DNA of 64,000 nucleotides from UBA6912 sp963792895 (GTDB taxonomy: Bacteria; Actinomycetota; Acidimicrobiia; Spongiisociales; UBA5794). The notes beneath the pieces were generated by a model, which was not told the DNA's origin, searched no databases, and was given only the letters and a program-made list of their open reading frames with translations. The position numbers and the translations under genes are program-made. Shown here in pieces: positions 1 to 9,252 of the stretch. Position 1 is the first letter of the stretch. Each line of letters starts with the position of its first letter. The stretch spans positions 496,001 to 560,000 of the forward strand of contig CAWBYA010000007.1 in NCBI GenBank assembly GCA_963792895.1, given 5' to 3'.

Positions 1-453
1 CACGTCGACGAGGTCGATGAGCCGGCTCACTTCGATGCGGTGCTCGGCGACCACGGAATCGTGGTCGGGGAGGTCGACCAAGACGAGACCGTCGAGATCC
101 GTCTCTGCGCCCACGCCGTGGTGGTAACGCACGCCGAGCCAAGCAAGCAGCTCCGGTGGGGCCGCGTCCCCGAACACTGCGGCCCGGGCCGCTTCCGTCG
201 TGGGCCGGATGACGCCTGCGGGGGCGACGCGCTCCCCGACCAGTGCGTTGAACAGCGACGACTTGCCGCTGCCGGTCGCACCGGCAAGGGCGACAACCGT
301 ATGGGCGGTCCCGTGCCGCAACCGGCCGGACGCGTGAGTCGCGATCTCGGCCCCGCGCAGCAGCGCATCGCCGGGGAGGAGGCCCGATCCGTCGGAGAGG
401 ACTACCTCGAGGGCGGTCACGCGGGTTGCGATCTGGAGATTCGCCCTTCTCAT
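1..453 (-). CDS. GTPase, dynamin/YfjP-like, 3' end outside window
   Basis: The 151 visible codons open with ATG at 453 and run off the left edge, so the C-terminus is missing. A clear Walker A/G1 motif (GATGSGKSS, about residues 55-63) is followed by an N-A-L-V-G-E stretch and a G3-like DLPDHDS, the signature of a P-loop GTPase of the dynamin/YfjP type. Its ATG overlaps the TGA of the upstream GTPase (ATGA), so the two are probably translationally coupled. Paired GTPases of this sort are common in actinobacteria and are thought to work as heteromeric membrane-associated complexes. The specific role here is not known. Confidence 0.85.
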   Translation of the reverse strand, partial: MRRANLQIATRVTALEVVLSDGSGLLPGDALLRGAEIATHASGRLRHGTAHTVVALAGATGSGKSSLFNALVGERVAPAGVIRPTTEAARAAVFGDAAPPELLAWLGVRYHHGVGAETDLDGLVLVDLPDHDSVVAEHRIEVSRLIDLVDV

Positions 454-2141
454 CGGTCCGGCTCCAGGGCTCCTGCCGCACCGCGCAGCAGCGCCGCATC
501 CTCCGCAGACGGCATCCCAGCGAGAAGCCGATGGAAGCGCTCGGCCTCGCCGGTGAGCAGCCGCTCGACGCGGGTCATGAGGTCGCGGCGCGCCTTCTTG
601 GCGAGGTCTCGCACGGCACTTTCGCCGAAGATCGCCGTCAACAACGCCTGGCTGACCGTTGCCGTGCCGCCCGCTACCGCCACCTCGCCGCCGGTGAGGC
701 CGCCGGTCTGGGCGAAGAGGACGACCATCAGCGCCGCGCCGATGGTGTTGATTCCAATCGATACCGTTCTCGCGAAGAGGCGTCTGCTCTCGGCCTCCTG
801 GCGCACCATTCCCAACACGAAGTCCTGCCACGCTTCGATCTCGCGCTCGGTGGCGCCGCGCAGGCTCGCGGTCGGTCGGGACAGCGACCGGGCCTCGTCA
901 CCCATGAGGAGACGACCCGTCTCGCTCGTTTCCCACGCCGCCACAATCGCATCGGCGGCGCTGTCGGCTGCGTCGGTGATGGCGATGCCAAGCGCCGATT
1001 GGAGCTCGCCTTGGATCTCCGGAGGCATCGGCGGTGTCCCTGTGAAGGCGCTGCGGATTCGGTCGCGAAGGCGCGCTACCCCGCCCTGCAGCGACTGCAT
1101 CAGCCGTCCGGCGCCCACGAGCTCCTGCCAGCTCTGGAGCACCTCGCTGCGCAAGAGCGTGCCGCCATCGAGCCGCCGCTCGACCTCGGCGGAGGCGTCG
1201 CGGTGTCGAGCGTCGGTCACCGCTGCGAGGGCGGTGACGGCTGCGGCTTGCTCCTCGATCGCCTGCGCTATCTCGTCGACCCGAGGCGGGATGGAGCGTA
1301 CGGCGCCGTCGATGGTGCGCCGGACGACCGCCAATCGTCGCTCGGCGTCGGCGGCCAGGTCGGTGAGCCATGACCGCATCTCCAGCGAAGCCGAGGCGGA
1401 GAGGCGCTCGTCGGCAACGTCGCCCTCGGCGACGGTGAACAGACTCACCGCACCGAGCCCGTTGGCCGTCAACATCTCGCGGAAGTGGGCGGTCACCGTT
1501 TCCTCGGCACCCGGCGGGATGCGATTGATGGCGATCGCCAGGGCGACGCTCCGTTCCTGGGCGGTGATGAGGTACTCCCACGGAACCGCGTCGGCATAGC
1601 GGCCGGCAGTGGTGACGAAGAGCCACAGGTCGGCGGCTCCGAGGAGTTGGGCGGCGAGCTCGTGGTTGGCGACCTCGACCGAGTCGATGTCTGGTGTATC
1701 GAGGATGGCCAAGCCGGGCCGCAGCAGCTCCGAGCTTCGAATGAGGAGGGCCGACCCGTGATCCGGCGGGCGGCCGGTGATGCGGGGGAGGTCGGGGAGC
1801 ACGCCGCCGTCGCGGAACCATGCCACGTCTTCCGGGTGGCACACCAAGACGGGTGTGCGGGTCGTCGGTCGCAAGAGCCCGGTCTCCGTTGCGGTTTCGC
1901 CGATGAGCGAGTTCGTGATGGTCGACTTGCCCGCGCCGGTGGAGCCGCCAATCGCGACCAGGAGCGGGGCGTCTATGTGAGACAGCCGGGGCAGCAGGTA
2001 GTCGGTGATCTGATCGATCAGTCCACGCCGAATGGCTTCTGCACGGCCTACGGAAGGAACGCGCGGTCCGGTGGGGATCGCGACGAGGAGCGCATGGAGC
2101 GCACGGAGACCGTCGGCGAGCGACGCAGTGTTCCCGGCCAT
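450..2141 (-). CDS. Membrane-associated GTPase, dynamin/YfjP-like
   Basis: This 563-residue protein carries a G1 motif (GGSTGAGKST, about residues 67-76), a G3-like DTPDID motif and a long helical region. A hydrophobic segment near residues 465-515 suggests membrane association. I start at the ATG at 2141; an in-frame start 48 bases upstream (2189) adds a residue stretch that looks non-conserved. The stop overlaps the ATG of the second GTPase, giving a two-gene operon. By family it should hydrolyse GTP in membrane remodelling or stress; the substrate membrane or process cannot be read from sequence. Confidence 0.85.
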   Translation of the reverse strand: MAGNTASLADGLRALHALLVAIPTGPRVPSVGRAEAIRRGLIDQITDYLLPRLSHIDAPLLVAIGGSTGAGKSTITNSLIGETATETGLLRPTTRTPVLVCHPEDVAWFRDGGVLPDLPRITGRPPDHGSALLIRSSELLRPGLAILDTPDIDSVEVANHELAAQLLGAADLWLFVTTAGRYADAVPWEYLITAQERSVALAIAINRIPPGAEETVTAHFREMLTANGLGAVSLFTVAEGDVADERLSASASLEMRSWLTDLAADAERRLAVVRRTIDGAVRSIPPRVDEIAQAIEEQAAAVTALAAVTDARHRDASAEVERRLDGGTLLRSEVLQSWQELVGAGRLMQSLQGGVARLRDRIRSAFTGTPPMPPEIQGELQSALGIAITDAADSAADAIVAAWETSETGRLLMGDEARSLSRPTASLRGATEREIEAWQDFVLGMVRQEAESRRLFARTVSIGINTIGAALMVVLFAQTGGLTGGEVAVAGGTATVSQALLTAIFGESAVRDLAKKARRDLMTRVERLLTGEAERFHRLLAGMPSAEDAALLRGAAGALEPDR

Positions 2142-2279
2142 CGACACCAGGTTAGGAGGGCCGGGGTGGGCACCTTCCGAAAACGGCATCCCGTCTGCAC
2201 CAGTCTTTACGTCGCGTTTAGCCCACGGCTAACGGTCGGTCTGGCACGGTGGAGTCCCTAGACACACGGAGGTAGCGAA

Positions 2280-2870
2280 GTGAAGAGCGGAATCGGGCCG
2301 CGGACGATGGTGGTGGGCTTGGTGGTGGGTGTCTTCTCGATACCCGCCCTGGTGTTCGCGGCGACGACGTTCTTCGGCCCAACAGACAACCCGAGCCCGG
2401 ATACGACGACGGCTCTCGCTGCCGAGGTGACAACCACTGTCACGGTCCCCGAGACAACAACGACGGCACCGGTGACGACCATCCCTGTGGCTACTCGGGA
2501 TGATCTCGAGCGAGCATGCGGAGAAGACGGCCTCACGCTCGTCGCCGCCGAGACGGATGGCACTCTCACCTCACTCGAGCAAGCGGCGCTCGATGCGCTG
2601 CGGCCGATCTGTGAAGAGGCCGGACTCGCCCTTCCCGGGCCGGCGGTGCCCGATCCCGTCATCGTTGTCGAGACCGTCACGGGACCCGCGATCACGGACG
2701 GCGGCACGACGCCACCGACCACGACGGCCACGGGTGGCGATGATTCGGATTACGACGACGACGAGTACGACGACGACGAGTCCGACGACGATCACGAGGA
2801 CGAGTCCGACGATGATGATGACGACGGCGATCATGACGATGACGGCGACGATCACGGGGACGATGACTGA
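2280..2870 (+). CDS. Exported Thr-rich protein with long acidic Asp tail
   Basis: Starts at GTG 2280 behind a strong GGAGG (2268-2272). An N-terminal hydrophobic segment (residues 10-30) acts as a signal or anchor, then comes a Thr-Val-rich stretch, a short globular part (about residues 72-115) and a C-terminal tail of some 48 residues made almost entirely of Asp, with Glu, His and Gly. The tail could bind divalent metal or interact with a basic surface; this is inference. It is the first gene of a five-gene overlapping operon with ApbE and a ferric-reductase-like membrane protein. I do not recognise a named family. Confidence 0.8.
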   Translation: MKSGIGPRTMVVGLVVGVFSIPALVFAATTFFGPTDNPSPDTTTALAAEVTTTVTVPETTTTAPVTTIPVATRDDLERACGEDGLTLVAAETDGTLTSLEQAALDALRPICEEAGLALPGPAVPDPVIVVETVTGPAITDGGTTPPTTTATGGDDSDYDDDEYDDDESDDDHEDESDDDDDDGDHDDDGDDHGDDD

Positions 2871-3241
2871 TGGCCCGTCGCTGGGAGTCGCTGTTCTTGG
2901 TCGCCGGTATGGCATTGGCTGCCTATGCGGTCTGGGGCATCATGCATGCCCCAGACTCCGGACAGGCGACGGCGGCGACCCTTCCGCCGGTGCCGACGAC
3001 GGTGACCGCCCCTGCTGAGCCGGCGACCGAGGTCATCGAGGTCGTCGAGGTGCCACCGCCTCCTCCCGGCGTTGACGAGGTTTCCTCCGCCATATCCAAC
3101 GTGTTGGCGGAGAACGGCCACACGGAGCTCGTCTCACGGTCAGACCTCCTCGACAGCTTGCCGGCTTCGGTGGTGGCCGTGCTCATCGACAACGAAGCCG
3201 TGCTCGAGGTGGCAGACGTCCCGACCGAGGTGAGACCGTGA
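2870..3241 (+). CDS. Small membrane-anchored protein of the ApbE operon
   Basis: This 123-residue product has an N-terminal membrane segment (residues 7-25), a Pro/Thr/Val-rich extracellular linker with five consecutive prolines, and a short folded C-terminal half. Its ATG overlaps the preceding TGA (ATGA) and its stop overlaps the next GTG, so expression is tightly coupled. The layout (anchor, linker, small domain) matches its two neighbours. No known domain is recognised. A role in the extracytoplasmic redox module with ApbE and the b-type membrane protein is inferred from position only. Confidence 0.75.
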   Translation: MARRWESLFLVAGMALAAYAVWGIMHAPDSGQATAATLPPVPTTVTAPAEPATEVIEVVEVPPPPPGVDEVSSAISNVLAENGHTELVSRSDLLDSLPASVVAVLIDNEAVLEVADVPTEVRP

Positions 3242-3618
3242 TCCGCAGACGCTTCCCATCTGCGAGATGGCGCCGGATAGCCGCCTGGACGGCGATGGCA
3301 ATTGCATGGTCGACGGCCATAGTCGCCAGAATGTTCGGTGCCCCGGCCTCGCAGGCAGCTGAGCCGGAGGCCGCACCGGCGACGACGCTTCCGGCGCCGG
3401 TAACCACCGAAGCGCCGGCCGAGACCACGGTGCCGCCGGTGCCGACCATGCCTGAGGACGGGCTCGTCGTTCTGCGCTACACGCCGGTCGAGAAGCCGAA
3501 GGCCGAGATTCGGCGGGTAGTCGTCACCCGCCCAGGATCGGGCGGCACCACCACGGCGTCGAGCGGCGGTGCGGCGGCTCCGCCTCCACCAACCACAACG
3601 ACGAGCAGCGGATCGTGA
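3238..3618 (+). CDS. Small exported Thr/Pro-rich protein of the ApbE operon
   Basis: Begins with GTG overlapping the stop of the previous gene. Residues 11-40 form a Trp/Ala-rich signal or anchor segment, followed by Thr/Pro/Ala repeats, a short core near residues 70-95, and a Gly/Thr/Ser/Pro-rich tail. The last codons overlap the start of apbE. The tail contains GSGGTTT, rich in hydroxyl residues, but it is not a clear match to the flavinylation motif normally placed before the Thr/Ser acceptor in FMN-binding domains. Function unknown; it is the nearest candidate partner of the adjacent flavin transferase. Confidence 0.7.
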   Translation: MIRRRFPSARWRRIAAWTAMAIAWSTAIVARMFGAPASQAAEPEAAPATTLPAPVTTEAPAETTVPPVPTMPEDGLVVLRYTPVEKPKAEIRRVVVTRPGSGGTTTASSGGAAAPPPPTTTTSSGS

Positions 3619-4463
3619 TCGCGTCGAGTTTCCCCGCAATGGGCACCACCGTTGCCGTCACTGCGTCCGGTGACGGCGAGATCGCTGCAACCCAGCGGTG
3701 GTTCGAAGACGTCGAGCAATGCGCCAGCAGGTTTCGGCCGACCAGCGACCTCTCTCGTCTCAATGCTGACGCAGCGACGATGGTGGAGGTCGGGCCCTTG
3801 CTTGCCGAGATTCTCGGGGCGGCCGACGCGATGCGCCGCCGCACGGGCGGCCTCGTCGACCCCGATGTCGGCGGAGACGTCCTCCGCTGGGGCTACGACA
3901 GGACGTTCGAAGAGGTGCGCGACCGTACCGTGGTGGCTCGCTTGGACGGAGACACCAGGGGTTGGATGATCGATGAGACCGTCGTCCATCGGAAGCCAGG
4001 GGTGAAGCTCGACCTCGGCGGAATAGCGAAAGGCTGGACCGCGGATCGGGCAGTCGAGAAGGGGCTCGCGGTCATCGTGTCCGCCGGCGGCGATGTCCGC
4101 TCTTCGCATCCGGATGCAGTCGTCCAGGTGCTCGGCCCCGAGGGCGACGTGGTTGCCACGGTTGCGCTCGGTGCGCGGGCGCTCGCAACGAGCTCGGTCG
4201 CCCGCCGCCGCTGGAAAGTCGACGGGCGGCCCGCCCACCACATCATCGACCCCCGTACTTCAGCTCCCGCCGTGACCCCCATCGTGAGCGCAACCGTCGT
4301 CGCCGCCACCGCAGTCGAGGCGGAGGCCGGCGCCAAGGCGATGCTGCTGCACGGAGTCGACGGCCTCGCGTGGGTTGCGGCGCAGCCTTGGCTCGACGCC
4401 GGCCTCGCCGTGTGGTCGGACGGATCGGTGTTCGCCACCAAGGGACTGGAGGTAGCGGCGTGA
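3615..4463 (+). CDS. apbE: FAD:protein FMN transferase, ApbE family
   Basis: ApbE transfers FMN from FAD onto Thr/Ser of extracytoplasmic redox proteins, using Mg2+. The 282-residue sequence has the family landmarks: an N-terminal FPAMGTTVAV, the core DLGGIAKGWTADRA (about residues 133-146), SAGGDVR (156-162) and HHIIDPRTSAP (208-218). No signal peptide or lipobox is evident, unlike many proteobacterial forms. It is translationally coupled to the genes on both sides. The usual partner, an FMN-binding domain protein, is not evident in this operon, so its target is unclear. Confidence 0.93.
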   Translation: MIASSFPAMGTTVAVTASGDGEIAATQRWFEDVEQCASRFRPTSDLSRLNADAATMVEVGPLLAEILGAADAMRRRTGGLVDPDVGGDVLRWGYDRTFEEVRDRTVVARLDGDTRGWMIDETVVHRKPGVKLDLGGIAKGWTADRAVEKGLAVIVSAGGDVRSSHPDAVVQVLGPEGDVVATVALGARALATSSVARRRWKVDGRPAHHIIDPRTSAPAVTPIVSATVVAATAVEAEAGAKAMLLHGVDGLAWVAAQPWLDAGLAVWSDGSVFATKGLEVAA

Positions 4464-5200
4464 GCCTGGAATGGATGTTGATCCGTGGCTCAGGGCTGGT
4501 TGCCTACGCCCTGCTGGCCGGCGCCACGATCTGGGGCCTCGTGCTGTCCCTCGGCGCGCTCTCCCGGTCGACGAAGTCGCTGACGTTCGTCCATGAGTCC
4601 CTGTCCGTTGGCGCTGTCCTGGCAACCGTCGTGCACATGGTTGCCTTGTACCTCCACGACTACCTCGAGTTCACGGCCGCCGAGATCCTCGTGCCGGGCG
4701 TGAGCGACTGGCGTCCTGTCGCCGTTGCGTGGGGCGGCATCACCTTCTACGGCATGGTGATCGTCTCGATCAGCTTCTACCTCCGCAAACACATCGGCCA
4801 GCGTCAGTGGCGGCTGCTCCACTTCGGCGCCTTTGGTGTGTTCGCCGGCGGGCTCGTCCACGGAGTGATGGCGGGTACGGACACCGCCCACCCGGTCGTG
4901 CTCGGGCTCTATGTCGCAACCACGGCGGCCGTGATCGTCCTCATCGCAATGCGCATCGCAACAGTCACAGTTGGTGAGCCGGCGCCGCCGGCCCGGACGA
5001 CCCGTGAACGCCCCCAACGCATGCGTCCCGACCCCAGTGCGGCCCCGCCTTCTGCAGCGCCCGCCGACGCCGACACCGTCGTGATGGCCGCCGCCTCGGC
5101 CCCGACGCCGCCGCACCGCCAGGTGAGCGGGCGGCCGGATCGGGCGGCGATGATCGCTCTGGCCAGGGAGCAGGCGGCCCGACAGGCGGCCGAAAGCTGA
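4460..5200 (+). CDS. Ferric-reductase-like b-type membrane protein
   Basis: Starts at GTG 4460, overlapping the apbE stop (GTGA). About five or six membrane helices fill the first 170 residues, with His residues spaced as in ferric-reductase-like (FRD) haem b domains: HES and HMVALYLHDY in one helix pair, and LLHFGAFGVFAGGLVHG in another. A cytoplasmic Pro/Ala-rich tail of about 75 residues follows. By family it passes electrons across the membrane through two haems, here probably toward the product flavinylated by ApbE. No FAD/NAD-binding reductase domain is attached. Confidence 0.85.
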   Translation: MSLEWMLIRGSGLVAYALLAGATIWGLVLSLGALSRSTKSLTFVHESLSVGAVLATVVHMVALYLHDYLEFTAAEILVPGVSDWRPVAVAWGGITFYGMVIVSISFYLRKHIGQRQWRLLHFGAFGVFAGGLVHGVMAGTDTAHPVVLGLYVATTAAVIVLIAMRIATVTVGEPAPPARTTRERPQRMRPDPSAAPPSAAPADADTVVMAAASAPTPPHRQVSGRPDRAAMIALAREQAARQAAES

Positions 5201-5207
5201 GTCTCGT

Positions 5208-5259
5208 CGTTCCGGCGTGGATCGCATGCCGTTTCCGGTGGGTCGTCCACGCCGGAACG
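5208..5259. terminator. Bidirectional terminator between convergent genes
   Basis: A perfect 14-bp inverted repeat (5208-5221 and 5246-5259, arm CGTTCCGGCGTGGA) with a 24-nt loop sits exactly between the convergent stops of the ferric-reductase-like gene and ppsR. There is no T tract, as is usual in GC-rich actinobacteria. Confidence 0.7.
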
Positions 5260-5269
5260 GAATGCGTGC

Positions 5270-6091
5270 TCAGTCGAAGCGGCCGCGGACGGCGGCCGCG
5301 CCCATGATTGTTGCCGTTATCTCTTCGATCGATTGGGTCGTGGTGTTGACGATCGGGATGCGCTCCCGTCTGAACAGTTGCTCGGCCTGGTTGACCTCGT
5401 CGGTGCACACCGCAAGCGACGAGTATTCGCTGTCGGGTCGCCGCTTCTGGCGGATCTGGTGAAGCCGGACCGGGTCGATCGTCATGCCGAAGAGATGTCC
5501 GCGGTGCGGAGACAGCGCCTGCGGTAGCGCCCCGTGATCGAGGTCCTCGTGGGTGAGCGGGTAGTTGGCAGCGTTGATGCCGTGGTGCATCGCCATGTAG
5601 AGCGACGTCGGCGTCTTCCCGACTCGGGAGACCCCGACGAGGATGATGTCGGCGTCCCCGTAGTGGCGCAGCCCAAGGCCGTCGTCGGTGGCGAGTGTGA
5701 AGTCGACCGCATCGAGCCGAGCCTGGTATTTCGCGAGGTCGCGAATCCCGTGAAACGACCCCACCGTCTCGGACGGAGTGCGGTGCAGCTCCGCCGAGAG
5801 CTCCTCCACGAAGTGGTCGAAGAGACCGAGCACGAGTGCGCTCGCCTGGCGCAATCGCCCGCGCAGCACGGGATCTGTGAGCGTTGAGAACACGATCGGT
5901 CGCGGTCCGTCAGTTCCCGCGGCGGCAACCTCGGCAACCACGGCGTCTACCCGCTCCGGGCTGTCGGTGAACGGACGGACCACGTAGTGCACGCTCACCT
6001 CGTCGAACCGTGTCATCAGACTGTGGGCGAACGCTTCCGCCGTGATGCCCGTGTGGTCCGAGACGCAGAATACGAGCCGCTCGTGATCCAT
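5270..6091 (-). CDS. ppsR: PEP synthase regulatory protein (kinase/pyrophosphorylase)
   Basis: PpsR-type proteins inactivate phosphoenolpyruvate synthase by ADP-dependent phosphorylation of a Thr beside the catalytic His, and reactivate it by phosphate-dependent dephosphorylation. The 273-residue protein has the N-terminal SDHTGITAE, the P-loop GVSRVGKTPTS (about residues 153-163) and the C-terminal region typical of the family. It lies 6 bp downstream of ppsA on the same strand, the expected operon partner, which supports the assignment strongly. Confidence 0.93.
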   Translation of the reverse strand: MDHERLVFCVSDHTGITAEAFAHSLMTRFDEVSVHYVVRPFTDSPERVDAVVAEVAAAGTDGPRPIVFSTLTDPVLRGRLRQASALVLGLFDHFVEELSAELHRTPSETVGSFHGIRDLAKYQARLDAVDFTLATDDGLGLRHYGDADIILVGVSRVGKTPTSLYMAMHHGINAANYPLTHEDLDHGALPQALSPHRGHLFGMTIDPVRLHQIRQKRRPDSEYSSLAVCTDEVNQAEQLFRRERIPIVNTTTQSIEEITATIMGAAAVRGRFD

Positions 6092-6097
6092 GGCGCC

Positions 6098-8465
6098 TCA
6101 CTCCGCAGAGACGCCCGAAAGCATCAGCCACGTCTCGAGGACGGTGTCGGGGTTCAAGGAGATGCTGTCGATGCCGGCATCGCGCAACCATTCCGCAAAG
6201 TCCGGATGGTCGGATGGCCCTTGGCCGCAGATGCCGATGTACTTCCCCTGGGCGTGGCACGCAGCGATGGCCTGGGCGATCAACGTCTTGACTGCCGGGT
6301 CCCGCTCGTTGAAGAGGCCGGCGACGAGGCCCGAGTCGCGGTCGAGCGCCAAGGTGAATTGCGTGAGGTCGTTGCTCCCGATCGAGAACCCGTCGAAGTG
6401 CTCGAGAAACCGCTCGGCGAGGATCGCGTTCGAGGGGATCTCGCACATCATGATGAGCTCGAGGCCGTTGTGGCCACGCTCGATGCCGTTCTCGGCGAGC
6501 ACCTCGACCACCTCGGCGGCTTCTTCGAGAGTCCGGACGAAAGGCACCATGATCTTGAGATTGGCGAAACCCATGTCCTCGCGCACGTAGCGCAGTGCCC
6601 TGCACTCGAGATCGAAGGCGGGGCGGAACTCGGCGTCCCGGTAGCGCGACGCGCCCCGGAACCCGATCATCGGGTTCTCCTCGTTCGGCTCATAGCGCGA
6701 CCCCACCCACCAGGTGGGCGTACTCGTTCGACTTGAAGTCCGAGAGGCGGACGATGACCGGCTTCGGGTCGAACGCGGCAGCGATGGTGGCGATGCCCTC
6801 GGCGAGCTTGTGGACGAAGAACGTGACCGGATCGGCGTACCCGGCACCGCGCCTGCGGATCTCGGCTTGGAGGTCCGGCGGAAGCGTGTCGTAGTCGAGG
6901 AGCGCCCGCGGATGCACGCCGATGACGTTGTTGATGATGAACTCCATGCGGGCAAGCCCAACGCCGTGGTTCGGCAACGAGGCAAACGCAAACGCGCGCT
7001 CGGGATTGGCAACGTTCATCATGATGCGGACCGGCGGCGTCGGCATGGCATCGAGCTCGATGCGGCGTATCGCAAAGTCGAGCACGCCTTCGAAGACGTA
7101 TCCGGTATCGCCCTCCGCACACGACACCGTCACGTCGTCACCGTCCGCCAGGATATCGGTGGCGTCGCCGGCGCCGACCACGGCGGGGATCTCCAACTCT
7201 CTCGCGATGATCGCCGCATGGCATGTGCGCCCGCCTCGGTTCGTCACGATGGCGGCCGCCCGCTTCATCACGGGTTCCCAGTCGGGGTCCGTCATGTCCG
7301 CGACGAGCACGTCGCCGGGCTGGACCCGGTCCATCTCCTGCGGCCGTCGAATGACGCGAACGGGACCCGCCCCTATGCGCTGCCCGACACTGCGCCCCTC
7401 CACCAACACAGGCCCTTGCGTGCCGAGCTCGTACCGCTCGATCACTCGGCTACTGCGCTGTGATTGCACCGTCTCGGGACGAGCTTGGAGGATCGTCAGC
7501 TCGCCCGTGACCCCGTCCTTGGCCCACTCGACGTCCATGGGACGTCCGTAGTGGCGCTCGATGGTCGTGACCATGACTGCGAGGGCGGTGACGTCGGCGT
7601 CATCGAGCGAGAAGGCACTGCGGAGGTCGTCGGGCACAGGCTCGACGACCACTCGCTCTTCGCCGGTTCCGTACACCATTCGCTCGCGCTTGGACCCGAT
7701 GCGGCGCTGAAGGATCGCCGGGCGGTTGGCCTCGAGCCGTGACTTCGACACATAGAACTCGTCAGGATTGATTGCCCCCTGAACGAGGAGCTCGCCGAGC
7801 CCATAGCTCGACGTGATGAAGACCACGTCGCTGAACCCCGACTCGGTGTCGATCGAGAACGCAACTCCGCTGGCGCCGAGGTCGGATCGAGCCATCCGTT
7901 GGATTCCGGCCGACAGCGCAACCCCCTCGTGCGTGAAGCCCTTGTGCACGCGATAGGCGATCGCCCTGTCGTTGTAGAGCGAGGCGAAAACTCGGCGAAC
8001 GGCCACGAGCACCGCATCGATACCGGCCACGTTGAGATAGGTCTCCTGCTGGCCTGCAAACGACGCATCGGGGAGGTCCTCTGCGGTCGCCGATGAGCGT
8101 ACGGCGACCGCCGGAATCGGGTCTTGCTCGGAAGCCAGCCGGGCATACCCGGCGGCGATGGCAGCTGACAGGTCGTCGGCGAGGGGGGTCTCCTCGATCC
8201 ACGCGCGAAGCTGCGAGCCCGCCTGCGAGAGCGCCACGACGTCGGCGACATCGATGCCGTCGAGCCGGGCGGCGATGCGATCGTCGAGGCCCGAGGCGGC
8301 GAGGTGGTCGCGAAAGGCCTCAGCCGTGGTGGCGAACCCGCCGGGGACCGCGATGCCCGCCGAGGCCAGGTTCCCGATCATCTCGCCGAGGGATGCGTTC
8401 TTACCTCCGACACTGGGGAGGTCGGCCATCGTGATCTCGTCGAACCAGCGGACGAGCGCGGTCAT
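6098..8465 (-). pseudogene. ppsA: Phosphoenolpyruvate synthase, frameshifted (likely sequence error)
   Basis: Pyruvate, water dikinase makes PEP from pyruvate and ATP in gluconeogenesis. From ATG 8465, residues 1-586 cover the ATP-grasp domain and the phosphohistidine domain (GGRTCHAAIIAREL, His416). The frame then breaks after HLVGG at a CCCC run (6701-6704, GGGG on the coding strand) and reaches an early stop. The rest continues in another frame with RYEPNEENPMIGFRG, the SIGSNDLTQ motif and ICGQGPSDHPDF. Removing one G restores an uninterrupted 788-residue protein, the normal length. Coupled to ppsR. A single homopolymer indel in an otherwise conserved gene suggests sequencing error. Confidence 0.88.
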
Positions 8466-8531
8466 GGTGGTAGCTCCCGTGGCGAGTCACAGGAATGTAG
8501 CAGTGGCGCGACCCGCTCGATCGAGGCGAGG

Positions 8532-9215
8532 TCAGTCGCGGTCGCTCGCCTCGTGTGACTCCTCCCAGTGCTCCCGCGCCTCGTTGAGTGCAACGAAACC
8601 CACCACCGCAGCCGCGAGCGGGTCGGCCCACCACCATCCGAAGGCGGCGTTGAGGATGAGGGCGAGCAGGATGCCCGACGCGAGGAATCCGTCGAGGAGC
8701 GTGATACCGGCCTCGGCGCGGAGGGGAGCGTTGTCGAGACGGCCGGCGACTCGACGTTTGGCGAAGGCGAGGCCGAACATGACGGCGGCGGCCAGCGCGA
8801 GATACGCAATGCCCCACGGCGATTCGTCAGCGCGCGTCTCCGTCAGGAGCCTCTGGGCAGCGCCTGCGATGAGCACGATGCCGAGGACGGCGAATGCCAG
8901 GGCGATCAGCCGGATGGCTCGAGCGCTCCTTCCGTGAAGATCGAGATGGTCGAGATCGCGCACGTGCCACACCACGACCGCCGAGGCGAAGACCTCGATG
9001 AGCGAGTCGGCGCCGAATCCGATCAGGGCGAGCGATCCGGCGGCGATCCCCAACCCGACTGTGATCCCAGCTTCGGCCAGGTTCCACACGATCGTGGCCC
9101 ACTCGAGGCCCAGGCCGAGCCGCTGGAGCCGGGAGCGTTCTGCCGGAGTGAGGTCTGGTGGATGGGCCGTCGCCACGGGCCAGAGTCTGGCACGCCCATT
9201 CGCAGGCGCCGGCAT
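8532..9215 (-). CDS. Cation efflux (CDF-like) membrane protein
   Basis: This 227-residue protein has about six membrane helices and the pattern of the short cation diffusion facilitator relatives: LEWATIVWNLAEAGITV, then FGADSLIEVFASAVVVW, where the Asp and Glu match metal-site positions of CDF helices, then GFLASGI and WWWADPLAAAVVGFVALNEAREHW. It lacks the large cytoplasmic C-terminal domain. The start is uncertain: ATG 9215 is used, but GTG 9176 would leave a more conserved beginning; neither has a good ribosome site. It diverges from the HAD gene at 9253. Confidence 0.78.
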   Translation of the reverse strand: MPAPANGRARLWPVATAHPPDLTPAERSRLQRLGLGLEWATIVWNLAEAGITVGLGIAAGSLALIGFGADSLIEVFASAVVVWHVRDLDHLDLHGRSARAIRLIALAFAVLGIVLIAGAAQRLLTETRADESPWGIAYLALAAAVMFGLAFAKRRVAGRLDNAPLRAEAGITLLDGFLASGILLALILNAAFGWWWADPLAAAVVGFVALNEAREHWEESHEASDRD

Positions 9216-9252
9216 GGGTACGCTGCCGCAGTCGGAACTTCGAGGAGAGTCG

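Noticed and set aside
40..1599. Long plus-strand open frame opposite the two GTPase genes
   Set aside because: Arg/Ser/Ala-rich translation without motifs; the minus strand encodes clear P-loop GTPases.
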